A stretch of 47,112 nucleotides of DNA from Lachnospiraceae bacterium (GTDB taxonomy: Bacteria; Bacillota; Clostridia; Lachnospirales; Lachnospiraceae), in assembly GCA_004552595.1 (NCBI GenBank), contig SFNX01000002.1:1-47112 (forward strand), read 5' to 3'. The position numbers and the translations under genes are program-made. Below the pieces are notes generated by a model that was given only the letters and a program-made list of their open reading frames with translations, searched no databases and was not told where the DNA came from. The first letter of the stretch is position 1, and every line of letters begins with the position of its first letter. Shown here piece after piece: positions 35,131 to 43,075 of the stretch.

Positions 35131-35142
35131 CTTAGTCCTATC

Positions 35143-35171
35143 AGTATATCACACACTTTGTATTCAATCAA
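35143..35171 (-). promoter_or_regulatory. Promoter of gntR-lrgA-lrgB
   Basis: On the minus strand TTGATT (35166-35171) and TATACT (35143-35148) are 17 nt apart, 55 nt upstream of the gntR start. Confidence 0.65.
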
Positions 35172-35216
35172 TGGCAATCTCCCAACCAGTAGGATTGTCA
35201 AATGCTAACCCATTAA

Positions 35217-35299
35217 CCATTGCCTTCGGCTATATCCTTCCCACTACCGGGACGGATTCGGGACTTTAACCCGTTAGAAACGTGCGCCGCTAGGCGTAC
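35217..35299. other. GC-rich noncoding patch ending in a hairpin
   Basis: This 83-nt stretch is visibly richer in G and C than its surroundings and has no gene. It ends with a 7-bp stem (35282-35288 with 35293-35299, one wobble). It looks foreign and may be a scar of a mobile element. I cannot assign it. Confidence 0.4.
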
Positions 35300-35308
35300 T
35301 AGCAAAAG

Positions 35309-35332
35309 ACCTGTCCAAACATATGGACAGGT
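35309..35332. terminator. Terminator downstream of the toxin-antitoxin-like genes
   Basis: Perfect 8-bp stem ACCTGTCC/GGACAGGT (35309-35316 with 35325-35332) and 8-nt loop. The minus side continues CTTTTGC and the plus side with a T-rich tract, so it could work in either direction. Confidence 0.65.
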
Positions 35333-35360
35333 ACTTATATTTTTTGTTGTTTTGTTTTAG

Positions 35361-35448
35361 GTCTCATATATAGATTTTATAACTAAGTCTCACTGAATCT
35401 CATCTACGCATGAGACTCAGTGAGACTATGGTGAGACTGCAATGAGAC
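35361..35448. repeat. Helically phased RTGAGAC repeats with a 17-bp inverted repeat
   Basis: Four RTGAGAC heptamers lie on one strand at 35410, 35420, 35431 and 35442, spaced 10-11 bp, one DNA turn. The first two form the right arm (35410-35426) of an inverted repeat whose left arm is 35387-35403 (16 of 17 match, loop CTACGC); another GTCTCAT is at 35361-35367. No T run follows, so it is not a simple terminator. It looks like a multi-protein binding site, an operator, iteron or recombination site, between the 64-aa gene and the gntR promoter. Confidence 0.8.
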
Positions 35449-35489
35449 TTTCCTAAGCTAAATACTCACGAATGTTCAGCACAATAAAA

Positions 35490-35684
35490 TTATTTGCTGG
35501 CTGCATCCGTTTTCTTCCTTTTCTCCATGAATTTTATGATATCATCTGCTCCCTGTAAGTAGGTAACATTGATTGGTACACGAGGTGTTCTGTCGTTGGC
35601 AGATTCTTCAATCGCATCGGCAAACATCTCCACCTGTTTCTGACCGGATATGATAAAATTCTTAGTGATGCTTGAAGTTGCCAT
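35490..35684 (-). CDS. Small 64-residue protein of the toxin-antitoxin-like locus
   Basis: Reads MATSSITKNFIISGQKQVEMFADAIEESANDRTPRVPINVTYLQGADDIIKFMEKRKKTDAASK. No membrane segment; mixed charge, with a predicted helix at VEMFADAIEESAN and a basic C-terminus. AAAGGAG lies 8 nt before the ATG. I recognise similar short proteins in Clostridia but no function. It lies 117 nt downstream of the DUF4411 gene on the same strand and could be an accessory or second antitoxin of that module. Confidence 0.7.
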   Translation of the reverse strand: MATSSITKNFIISGQKQVEMFADAIEESANDRTPRVPINVTYLQGADDIIKFMEKRKKTDAASK

Positions 35685-35801
35685 AAAACATCTCCTTTAT
35701 TATGAATCTAAATTGACATCCACTTTTAAACTTTTGAGAATACATGACAGAGCAACACAAAAAACGCAAGCTAATACTCCTAACCATGACTATGTAATTT
35801 T

Positions 35802-36317
35802 CTATATCTTAATTCCTAACTGTCGCATCATATAATACAGATTGTTGGTCCTAACACCGAAAGCCTTTGCCACATCTGGTATCTTAGCATTCCTATTAGG
35901 ATTCTTTGTACTCAAACCACCTGATGATACCTCTGCTGTAATGATTGTATAATCATTTACCGCAGCCGCTGCAATCAACCAAGGGTCTGCAATATGCCCA
36001 GGAGCCCAAGCTTGTAAAGCCTGTTCCTTATATAAACCACAACTCTGCACATACTGCAAAACATCCTGATATTTACTAATAATCTCTGGCGTAACATGGT
36101 TACAGATTTCAAATCCTGTCTGCTTTCCTACCCACTCAGCCAAATCATCTTCACCTTTATCAATCTCAGCCTTTACCATATCAAGCAACGCCAGTCTTCC
36201 TGACTCAGTACGCTTCGATAGCTCGTCCCAATAGGTTGGTATCAAATCAAAAGCATAATACTGTCTATATGGTGCCATAAAGGAGTTGGAATCAATTAAA
36301 AACTTTTCTTCTACCAT
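35802..36317 (-). CDS. DUF4411 PIN-like protein, candidate toxin
   Basis: Product of 171 residues matching the DUF4411 family, a PIN-like nuclease fold. Acidic residues at expected metal positions are visible: D9 in FLIDSNSF, E51, D111 in HIADPWLIAAA, and E129 in IITAE near the last strand. PIN domains are metal-dependent RNases found as VapC-type toxins. The ATG overlaps the metallopeptidase stop by 7 bp and has its own GGAGG 6 nt upstream, so the two are coupled. Toxin activity is inferred from the family and arrangement. Confidence 0.82.
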   Translation of the reverse strand: MVEEKFLIDSNSFMAPYRQYYAFDLIPTYWDELSKRTESGRLALLDMVKAEIDKGEDDLAEWVGKQTGFEICNHVTPEIISKYQDVLQYVQSCGLYKEQALQAWAPGHIADPWLIAAAAVNDYTIITAEVSSGGLSTKNPNRNAKIPDVAKAFGVRTNNLYYMMRQLGIKI

Positions 36318-37480
36318 TCCACACCTCCAAGACGCTGCACTACATCAGAAAATGTCTTGCGGCTCGTATTTGTCAAGCGATATGCTTCTGTATAAGAAGT
36401 TCTCCCCATATTGATGCTTTCACACAACGCTCTTACAAAGCACCCATCTAAACGAGAACCCATAGTATTATAATAATTACCACCAGAACTCTCTTTGTTC
36501 TCTTTCATCTGATTGTAATTGTCGATTGCAGTCTGCACTACATGGTGATATTCATCTTGTTTTATCTTCTTACAATCCATTGCTTTTCTTGCAATAACAA
36601 TCTCACCACAACGGAAATACTTCGCTAGTTCTGTAATGGTTGCATACACATCCATATCATTATTGCTAGCATTCCATTTATTCAAGAATATACTCTTTGG
36701 TACAATTAACTCTCCAGCTACTGCATTACACATTACTTCCGTAGCACTCACACCATCCACACGATTTTGTCTGTCATTAAACAAATCATCTTCGCCAATC
36801 CAAATATGAGCCACTTCATGTAATAGAGAGAATAACTTAGCACCATTAGAATCTGCTGTATTAATAAATATAAGCGGAGCCCATTCATCTACCATAGCAA
36901 ACGCTCTGAACTCATTTACATCCAATGCACGATGTGTATTCTTTCCTACCACACCGCTCATCATCACAACTACCCCACATTCTTCCAGCTTTCCTCTGAT
37001 GTAACTGAAAACTTCTCTAGGGTCCTTACATTTCTCGTACCAAGTATCTTCTAAGTCTAAATCATTGCGAATTCTATCAACGATAACACTGGCATCCTTA
37101 ACACCCTTCATACAACCAACAACAGGCAACACATCAAACCCCATCTCCTGTCTGTAATCCTTCATCCAATCCTGAACACTTTCCATTTCATGAATTGTAT
37201 CAATCAGGTTACGACTTGGATTGGCAAGCTGAATACTATCCACAGTACGATATTCCAGTAATTCAATCTGTTCTACTGGCGGTGTCTGCAAGAAGAAATA
37301 TCCCAATGGAATATTGGCTTTCTTACTAAAATCCTCTATCTGATTAAAGGTCGGAGTCTTAGTACCATTAAGCCACTGTGTTATGTTGTTCATCATTTTA
37401 TCGCCAAGTTTTTCTTCTTGTGTTTGACTTAAAGCCCAGCTAATTATTTCTGGCTGAATATTCACATTCACTGCTGGCAT
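36311..37480 (-). CDS. HTH-ImmA/IrrE metallopeptidase, candidate antitoxin
   Basis: Product of 389 residues. The N-terminal ~65 residues are an XRE-like helix-turn-helix variant (LGDKMMNNITQWLNGTKTPTFNQIEDFSKKANIPLGYFF). The middle holds an ImmA/IrrE zinc peptidase with H221-E222-V-A-H225 (LLHEVAHIW) and a third ligand E257 in AVAGELIVP. The C-terminal ~70 residues are unassigned. Such fusions regulate by cleaving a repressor or partner, and often sit before DUF4411 genes. ATG at 37480 follows GGAGG by 7 nt; an upstream TTG is unlikely. It heads the three-gene module. Confidence 0.88.
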   Translation of the reverse strand: MPAVNVNIQPEIISWALSQTQEEKLGDKMMNNITQWLNGTKTPTFNQIEDFSKKANIPLGYFFLQTPPVEQIELLEYRTVDSIQLANPSRNLIDTIHEMESVQDWMKDYRQEMGFDVLPVVGCMKGVKDASVIVDRIRNDLDLEDTWYEKCKDPREVFSYIRGKLEECGVVVMMSGVVGKNTHRALDVNEFRAFAMVDEWAPLIFINTADSNGAKLFSLLHEVAHIWIGEDDLFNDRQNRVDGVSATEVMCNAVAGELIVPKSIFLNKWNASNNDMDVYATITELAKYFRCGEIVIARKAMDCKKIKQDEYHHVVQTAIDNYNQMKENKESSGGNYYNTMGSRLDGCFVRALCESINMGRTSYTEAYRLTNTSRKTFSDVVQRLGGVEW

Positions 37481-37516
37481 AGCACTACCTCCTTCCAATC
37501 AAACTTTTCTAATGTA

Positions 37517-37546
37517 ATTATATCAAAATAATCAGTTTTGCACCAA
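37517..37546 (-). promoter_or_regulatory. Promoter of the toxin-antitoxin-like operon
   Basis: On the minus strand TTGGTG (37541-37546) and perfect TATAAT (37517-37522) are 18 nt apart, 37 nt upstream of the start. A short dyad TGGAA/TTCCA (37568-37584) lies just upstream and could be an operator for the HTH domain. Confidence 0.65.
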
Positions 37547-37651
37547 CTTTCTCAAAAAAAGCTGAATTGGAATCCGAGGTTCCAGTTTGAAAAAGTAAAT
37601 CCCTGCTCCAGATATTTCTTGCCATAATTTTTCTCCTTTTCAAACGCAAAA

Positions 37652-37681
37652 ATACCGCCCTGTAAATTCACAAGACGGTAT
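37652..37681 (-). terminator. Terminator, second of a tandem pair
   Basis: A 13-bp stem counted with wobble pairs (37652-37664 with 37669-37681), 4-nt loop, followed on the minus strand by TTTTTGCG. Together with the preceding hairpin it stops transcription before the toxin-antitoxin-like promoter. Confidence 0.8.
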
Positions 37682-37692
37682 CTCAAAATAAA

Positions 37693-37733
37693 AAAGGTGT
37701 ATGGATTTGATTTCTCTTTTTCCATACACCTTT
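37693..37733 (-). terminator. Terminator, first of a tandem pair
   Basis: Perfect 13-bp stem (37693-37705 with 37721-37733) with a 15-nt loop, followed on the minus strand by a T-rich tract. No recognisable gene ends here. Confidence 0.8.
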
Positions 37734-37948
37734 ATGGTTACTATTAAATTGTTACCAAAAAATTGATATTAAAGTAATCGCAATAACTGAATAAGTTCAT
37801 GTTTGCAACAAAATTTCTGTGAATTTTTTGTAGTGTGCTTTTCGATCATATAGTCACGTCTTTTCCTTTTTCCATCAGTTTGTCCGTTTGAAAATCTGTG
37901 ATTATGTCGTTGTTTTCAGTAATCCTCTGATAGACGCACAAAATGAAA
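37734..37948 (-). other. Intergenic stretch without a recognised gene, possible small RNA or gene remnant
   Basis: About 215 nt between the ppdK terminator and the tandem terminators. The minus strand holds only short frames, such as one of 26 residues rich in Lys, Cys and Leu without a good ribosome binding site. The terminators after it suggest that something is, or was, transcribed here. I see no promoter of good quality. Confidence 0.35.
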
Positions 37949-37975
37949 CTAGGGAAAGCAAAATGCTTTCCCTAG
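37949..37975 (-). terminator. ppdK terminator
   Basis: Perfect 12-bp stem (37949-37960 with 37964-37975), 3-nt loop, followed on the minus strand by TTTCATTTTG, 22 nt past the ppdK stop. Confidence 0.9.
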
Positions 37976-37996
37976 CAGAACTATATATATTGTTGC

Positions 37997-40642
37997 CTAA
38001 TTCCTCTTTTCCGCAATCGCTGCCTGTGCTGCTGCAAGTCTTGCGATTGGTACACGGAATGGAGAACATGATACATAATCGAGTCCAATCTTGTGGCAGA
38101 ACTCAACTGAAGTTGGGTCGCCGCCATGCTCACCACAAATACCAACGTGAAGGTTAGGGTTAACCGGCTTTCCAAGTTCGATTGCCATTTCCATGAGCTT
38201 TCCTACACCTGTCTGGTCAAGCTTAGCAAATGGATCGTTCTCGAAAATCTTAGTGTTGTAGTAAGCCTCAAGGAACTTTCCTGCATCATCTCTTGAGAAA
38301 CCAAATGTCATCTGTGTAAGGTCGTTAGTACCGAAGCAGAAGAAATCAGCTTCCTTAGCGATTTCATCAGCAGTAAGTGCTGCTCTTGGTATTTCAATCA
38401 TTGTACCAACTTCATACTCAAGGTTGATTCCTGATGCTGCGATTTCTTCATCTGCTGTCTTAACTACGATAGCCTTAACCTGCTTAAGTTCCTTAACATC
38501 ACATACGAGCGGAATCATGATTTCAGGCTTTACATTCCATTCAGGATGTCTCTTAGCTACAACAACTGCTGCTCTGATTACAGCCTGAGTCTGCATTTTA
38601 GCAATTTCAGGATATGTTACTGCAAGTCTGATTCCACGGTGACCCATCATAGGGTTAAACTCGTGAAGTGAATTGATATATTCTTTAATCTGCTCTACGC
38701 TCTTGCCCTGCTTATATGCAAGCTTTGTAATATCCTTTTCCTCTGTAGGAACGAACTCATGAAGAGGTGGATCGAGGAATCTGATTGTAACAGGATTTCC
38801 TTCAAGTGCTTCATATAACTGTTCAAAATCTGACTGCTGATATGGAAGAATCTTTGCAAGTGCTGCTTCTCTTTCTTCTCTGGTATCAGAACAAATCATC
38901 TCACGGAATGCTTCAATTCTGTCTTCCTCAAAGAACATATGCTCTGTACGGCAAAGACCGATACCTTCTGCACCAAGTTCCCTTGCTTTTCTTGCATCCT
39001 GTGGAGTATCAGCATTAGTACGAACCTTAAGTGTTCTGTACTTATCTGCCCATGCCATTACTCTTCCGAATGTACCTGCAATCTGTGCATCAACAGTCGG
39101 GATAATTCCTTCATAGATATTACCTGTAGTACCGTCTATTGAAATCTCTGAACCTTCTGTGAAAAGAGTGCCGGCAAGTGTAAACTTCTTATTAGCTTCA
39201 TCAATAATAATATCGCCACATCCTGATACACAGCATGTACCCATTCCTCTTGCAACTACGGCTGCATGTGATGTCATGCCGCCTCTTACTGTAAGAATAC
39301 CCTGTGCTGCCTTCATACCTGTAATATCCTCAGGTGATGTCTCAAGACGTACAAGAACAACCTTTTCTCCTCTTTCAGCCCATTCAACTGCATCATCAGC
39401 AGTAAATACAACCTTACCGCAAGCTGCACCAGGTGAAGCTCCAAGTCCCTTGCCAAGAGGTGTTGCTGCCTTAAGTGCCTTATCATCAAACTGAGGATGA
39501 AGAAGTGTATCAAGGTTACGAGGATCAATCATTGCAACTGCTTCTTCTTCTGTCTTATGTCCTTCATCAACAAGGTCACATGCAATCTTTAATGCAGCAG
39601 GAGCTGTTCTCTTACCGTTTCTACACTGAAGCATGTAAAGCTTCTGGTTTTCAACTGTGAACTCCATATCCTGCATATCATGATAATGATTTTCAAGTAT
39701 TTCACAAACTTTAATGAATTCAGCATATGCCTCAGGGAATTCTTTTTCCATCTGTGCAATAGGCATTGGTGTACGAACACCGGCAACTACGTCTTCACCC
39801 TGAGCATTCTTTAAGAATTCACCCATGAGCTTCTTCTCACCTGTTGCAGGGTCACGTGTAAATGCAACACCTGTACCTGAATTATTGTTAAGGTTACCAA
39901 ATACCATCGGCATAACGTTAACCGCTGTTCCCCATGAATAAGGAATATCGTTATCACGACGATATACGTTAGCACGTGGATTGTCCCATGACTTAAATAC
40001 TGCTTCAATTGCAAGCTTTAACTGGACAACAGGGTCTGAAGGGAATTCTTCGCCTAACTGCTTCTTATATTCTTCCTTAAACTGTACTGCAAGTTCCTTT
40101 AAATCATCAGCAGTAAGCTCAACGTCATAGGTTACACCCTTCTTCTCCTTCATTTCATCGATAAGCTGCTCAAAGTACTTCTTACCTACTTCCATAACTA
40201 CGTCAGAGAACATCTGGATGAATCTTCTGTAAGAATCATATACAAAACGTGCGAAGTTAGGATCAGGATTACCTGCAATCATCGCAGCTACAACGTCATC
40301 ATTAAGACCAAGGTTAAGAATTGTGTCCATCATACCAGGCATTGAAGCTCTTGCACCTGAACGAACAGAAACCAAAAGAGGATTCTTTAAATCTCCGAAC
40401 TTCTTGCCGTTAACTTCCTCCATCCACTTAACGCCGTCTTCCATGATCTGATTCATGATTTCGTCGTTAATCTTACGTCCATCCTCATAATACTGAGTAC
40501 AGGCCTCAGTTGTAACTGTAAATCCAAGCGGAACAGGAAGTCCTATCTCTGTCATTTCTGCAAGGTTTGCACCTTTACCACCAAGCAGATTTCTCATTGA
40601 CATATTACCTTCTTTAAAGGTATATACCCATTTTTTTGCCAT
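37997..40642 (-). CDS. ppdK: Pyruvate, phosphate dikinase
   Basis: Interconverts pyruvate, ATP and phosphate with PEP, AMP and diphosphate; in anaerobes it often replaces pyruvate kinase. The 881-residue protein has the ATP-grasp N-terminus (MSMRNLLGGKGANLAEMTEIGLPVPLGFTVTTEAC), the phospho-histidine loop GGMTSHAAVVARGMG, and the PEP-binding barrel with VGICGEHGGDP near the C-terminus carrying the catalytic Cys. Two adjacent ATGs follow GGAGG; the second (40642) has better spacing (7 nt) and matches family N-termini MAKKWVY. Monocistronic between a leader hairpin and its own terminator. Confidence 0.97.
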   Translation of the reverse strand: MAKKWVYTFKEGNMSMRNLLGGKGANLAEMTEIGLPVPLGFTVTTEACTQYYEDGRKINDEIMNQIMEDGVKWMEEVNGKKFGDLKNPLLVSVRSGARASMPGMMDTILNLGLNDDVVAAMIAGNPDPNFARFVYDSYRRFIQMFSDVVMEVGKKYFEQLIDEMKEKKGVTYDVELTADDLKELAVQFKEEYKKQLGEEFPSDPVVQLKLAIEAVFKSWDNPRANVYRRDNDIPYSWGTAVNVMPMVFGNLNNNSGTGVAFTRDPATGEKKLMGEFLKNAQGEDVVAGVRTPMPIAQMEKEFPEAYAEFIKVCEILENHYHDMQDMEFTVENQKLYMLQCRNGKRTAPAALKIACDLVDEGHKTEEEAVAMIDPRNLDTLLHPQFDDKALKAATPLGKGLGASPGAACGKVVFTADDAVEWAERGEKVVLVRLETSPEDITGMKAAQGILTVRGGMTSHAAVVARGMGTCCVSGCGDIIIDEANKKFTLAGTLFTEGSEISIDGTTGNIYEGIIPTVDAQIAGTFGRVMAWADKYRTLKVRTNADTPQDARKARELGAEGIGLCRTEHMFFEEDRIEAFREMICSDTREEREAALAKILPYQQSDFEQLYEALEGNPVTIRFLDPPLHEFVPTEEKDITKLAYKQGKSVEQIKEYINSLHEFNPMMGHRGIRLAVTYPEIAKMQTQAVIRAAVVVAKRHPEWNVKPEIMIPLVCDVKELKQVKAIVVKTADEEIAASGINLEYEVGTMIEIPRAALTADEIAKEADFFCFGTNDLTQMTFGFSRDDAGKFLEAYYNTKIFENDPFAKLDQTGVGKLMEMAIELGKPVNPNLHVGICGEHGGDPTSVEFCHKIGLDYVSCSPFRVPIARLAAAQAAIAEKRN

Positions 40643-40742
40643 CATTCTACCTCCAAATCATATTTACAATCCGAAATCCTTATTAGAAAACGTTAAAATA
40701 TAACCACCCAAATGATACAAATTTAAACAAAGCATAAAAAAA

Positions 40743-40769
40743 GCCAACTTACCCCCTCGGTAACTTGGC
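40743..40769 (-). terminator. Hairpin with T run about 100 nt upstream of ppdK
   Basis: 11-bp stem with one mismatch (40743-40753 with 40759-40769), followed on the minus strand by seven T. It comes after a smaller ATTAAC/GTTAAT hairpin. It may end a short leader RNA (attenuator or small RNA) rather than glyS, which already has a terminator at 40883-40938. The rest of the 40643-40981 gap shows no gene. Confidence 0.7.
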
Positions 40770-40882
40770 ATCATTTATTAACTCCATTGTTAATTCCAAA
40801 ATAAATACAATCATCTAAGGTCTCCAGATTGATTTTTCTTTATGCGAATATATTACCATATAATTTTAAGTTTGGCTATTAA

Positions 40883-40938
40883 AAAAAGAACCGAAAATAC
40901 GAAAAAACTACAAAAATTTTCGAAATCCGGTTCTTTTT
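40883..40938 (-). terminator. glyS terminator
   Basis: Arms 40883-40893 and 40928-40938 (11 bp, perfect) with inner AAAAT/ATTTT pairing; the minus strand continues with T residues. It lies 44 nt beyond the glyS stop. Confidence 0.8.
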
Positions 40939-40981
40939 ACATAGAGTATATTAATAATACATTTTACGCCAAAGTGTTTTA

Positions 40982-42379
40982 CTAAAACTCAAGCTTCTTT
41001 TCAAGGAATGCTGAAAGTTCATCAATCTTGATTCTCTCCTGCTCCATTGTGTCTCTGTCTCTTACTGTTACACAACCATCTGTCTCTGAATCAAAATCGT
41101 ATGTTACGCAATATGGAGTTCCGATTTCATCCATTCTTCTGTATCTCTTACCGATAGTACCTCTGTCATCGAACTCAACATTCCACTTTTTAGCAAGCTC
41201 AGCATAAATCTTCTCTGCACCTTCATTAAGCTTCTTAGATAACGGAAGGATTCCGACCTTGACAGGAGCAAGTGCAGGATGGAAATGAAGTACTGTTCTT
41301 GTATCAGGCTTTTCAGGTGTTCCAACCTCTTCTTCATCATATGCTGCACAAAGGAAAGCAAGAACAACACGGTCAGCACCAAGCGATGGCTCAATAACAT
41401 ATGGAATGTATCTTTCCTGTGTCTCGTCATCAAAGTATGTCATATCTTCCTTAGATACATTCTGATGCTGTGTCAAATCATAATCTGTTCTTGAAGCAAT
41501 TCCCCAAAGCTCACCCCAGCCGAATGGGAATAAGAATTCGATATCAGTTGTTCCTGTTGAATAGAACGAAAGCTCTTCAGGGTCATGATCACGGAGTCTC
41601 ATCTCCTCTTCCTTCATGCCAAGAGAAATAAGCCAGTCTCTGCAGAAGCTTCTCCAGTAATTGAACCACTCGTCCTCTGTACCCGGCTTACAGAAAAATT
41701 CAAGCTCCATCTGCTCAAATTCTCTTGTACGGAATGTAAAGTTTCCCGGAGTAATTTCATTACGGAATGATTTTCCAATCTGACCGATACCAAATGGAAC
41801 CTTCTTACGTGATGTTCTCTGTACATTCTTAAAATTAACGAAAATACCCTGAGCTGTTTCCGGACGAAGATATACTGTGTTCTTGGCATCCTCAGTAACG
41901 CCCTGGAATGTCTTAAACATAAGATTAAACTGTCTGATATCTGTAAAGTTGTGCTTGCCACATGAAGGACAAGGAACGTTGTTGTCTTCTACGAACTTAA
42001 CCATGTCCTCATTTGACCATCCATCAACCGATGTCTCAAGAGTAATACCGTGCTCAGCTGCAAAATCCTCAATAATCTTGTCAGCTCTGAATCTCTCATG
42101 ACACTCCTTACAATCCATCAAAGGATCCGAAAAACTTCCAAGATGTCCCGATGCCACCCATGTCTGTGGATTCATAAGGATAGCACAGTCAACGCCGACA
42201 TTATATGGGTTTTCCTGAATAAATTTTTTCCACCATGCTCTCTTGACATTATTCTTAAGCTCTACGCCAAGGTTACCATAGTCCCATGTGTTGGCAAGTC
42301 CGCCATAAATCTCAGAACCGGGATATACAAAACCTCTGTTCTTTGAAAGAGCTACAATCTTATCAAGTGTTTTTTCCAT
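40982..42379 (-). CDS. glyS: Glycyl-tRNA synthetase, single-chain (alpha2) type
   Basis: Charges tRNA-Gly. The 465-residue class II enzyme has the N-terminal block KNRGFVYPGSEIYGGLANTWDYGNLG, motif 2 region FRNEITPGNFTFRTREFEQMELEFF, motif 3 SLGADRVVLAFL, and Cys pairs CKECHERF and CPSCGKHNF that may bind zinc. The length and motifs identify the dimeric type rather than the GlyQ/GlyS tetramer. AAAGGAG precedes the ATG. It lies 12 nt after a lipoprotein gene and shares its promoter. Confidence 0.96.
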   Translation of the reverse strand: MEKTLDKIVALSKNRGFVYPGSEIYGGLANTWDYGNLGVELKNNVKRAWWKKFIQENPYNVGVDCAILMNPQTWVASGHLGSFSDPLMDCKECHERFRADKIIEDFAAEHGITLETSVDGWSNEDMVKFVEDNNVPCPSCGKHNFTDIRQFNLMFKTFQGVTEDAKNTVYLRPETAQGIFVNFKNVQRTSRKKVPFGIGQIGKSFRNEITPGNFTFRTREFEQMELEFFCKPGTEDEWFNYWRSFCRDWLISLGMKEEEMRLRDHDPEELSFYSTGTTDIEFLFPFGWGELWGIASRTDYDLTQHQNVSKEDMTYFDDETQERYIPYVIEPSLGADRVVLAFLCAAYDEEEVGTPEKPDTRTVLHFHPALAPVKVGILPLSKKLNEGAEKIYAELAKKWNVEFDDRGTIGKRYRRMDEIGTPYCVTYDFDSETDGCVTVRDRDTMEQERIKIDELSAFLEKKLEF

Positions 42380-42391
42380 TACAATTCTCCT

Positions 42392-42988
42392 TTATTTAAC
42401 TACTATATATGCAAGTCCGGCCGATTCCGACGAGACTCTGGCATTCCTTTCATCAATTACATCTACATTTGCAGATGTATATTCGATTTTTTTGGGGCTG
42501 TTTATTCTTACTACTTCACTTACAATTATTATATCTTCTTTTTGCATACCCATAAGGTCGTTTTTAGTAATTGTCTGTGTAGAGCCTCTTTTTTTAAGTA
42601 CTGTCTCCGAAATTAATCCCTTATCATATGCATCATTAATAGAACCGTAATATGCGGTCGAATTATAAAACTCATTATAAGTGTCACAGCTGTCAAATAA
42701 AAGCGTTGCCTTTGCTTTTCCTTCACTAATATCAAGTTTCTTAAGTTCAACTTCACCCTTGCCGATATTAGTAGAATTATAGTCACTTATTTTCTCATTG
42801 AAGAAAGTCCTTAGTCCATCCTCTGAATATTTCTGAGTATCAAAGCTTTCTACAATAACGTCTGTAATCTTACCGTCTTCTTCAAAAAATAATGTAGTTT
42901 CAAAATATTCTTCTTTCGTATCAGCACCACATCCCGGAAGAGATATGGCAATAATACTGCAAAGAATTAAAAATAGTATTTTTTTCAA
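42392..42988 (-). CDS. Hypothetical lipoprotein between recO and glyS
   Basis: Product of 198 residues with a lipoprotein signal ending at the lipobox LPGC (Cys20). The remainder is a soluble mixed alpha/beta domain with no motif I recognise. TTG at 42988 is taken as start, with AAAGG 8 nt upstream. The position between recO and glyS looks conserved in related Clostridia, but no function is known to me. It has its own promoter and is cotranscribed with glyS. Confidence 0.8.
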   Translation of the reverse strand: MKKILFLILCSIIAISLPGCGADTKEEYFETTLFFEEDGKITDVIVESFDTQKYSEDGLRTFFNEKISDYNSTNIGKGEVELKKLDISEGKAKATLLFDSCDTYNEFYNSTAYYGSINDAYDKGLISETVLKKRGSTQTITKNDLMGMQKEDIIIVSEVVRINSPKKIEYTSANVDVIDERNARVSSESAGLAYIVVK

Positions 42989-43022
42989 GGCTTGAACCTT
43001 TCTTAAGAATAATAATTAATCT

Positions 43023-43052
43023 ATTATAATACTATTACATATACGCTTTCAA
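43023..43052 (-). promoter_or_regulatory. Promoter of the lipoprotein-glyS unit
   Basis: TTGAAA (43047-43052) and perfect TATAAT (43023-43028) with an 18-nt spacer on the minus strand, in the 87-nt gap after recO. Confidence 0.7.
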
Positions 43053-43075
43053 CAAATTTGAGCAACTGAATTTAG

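Noticed and set aside
35282..35300. GTGCG start as in the 5' end of a group II intron
   Set aside because: No intron domains, domain V hairpin or reverse transcriptase follow; the match is only a few bases.
35361..35448. CRISPR-like array
   Set aside because: Repeats are 7 bp with 3-4 bp between them, far too short for CRISPR repeats and spacers, and no cas genes are present.
37518..37625. 35-aa minus-strand ORF with AAAAGGAG upstream
   Set aside because: It overlaps the promoter of the metallopeptidase gene, and the space after the tandem terminators leaves no promoter for it; sequence unrecognised.
37888..38157. 89-aa plus-strand ORF
   Set aside because: Overlaps the ppdK terminator and the 3' end of ppdK; no binding site or recognisable protein pattern.
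40743..40830. T-box riboswitch upstream of ppdK
   Set aside because: No AGGGTGG-type T-box sequence or specifier stem was found; ppdK is not an amino-acid gene.
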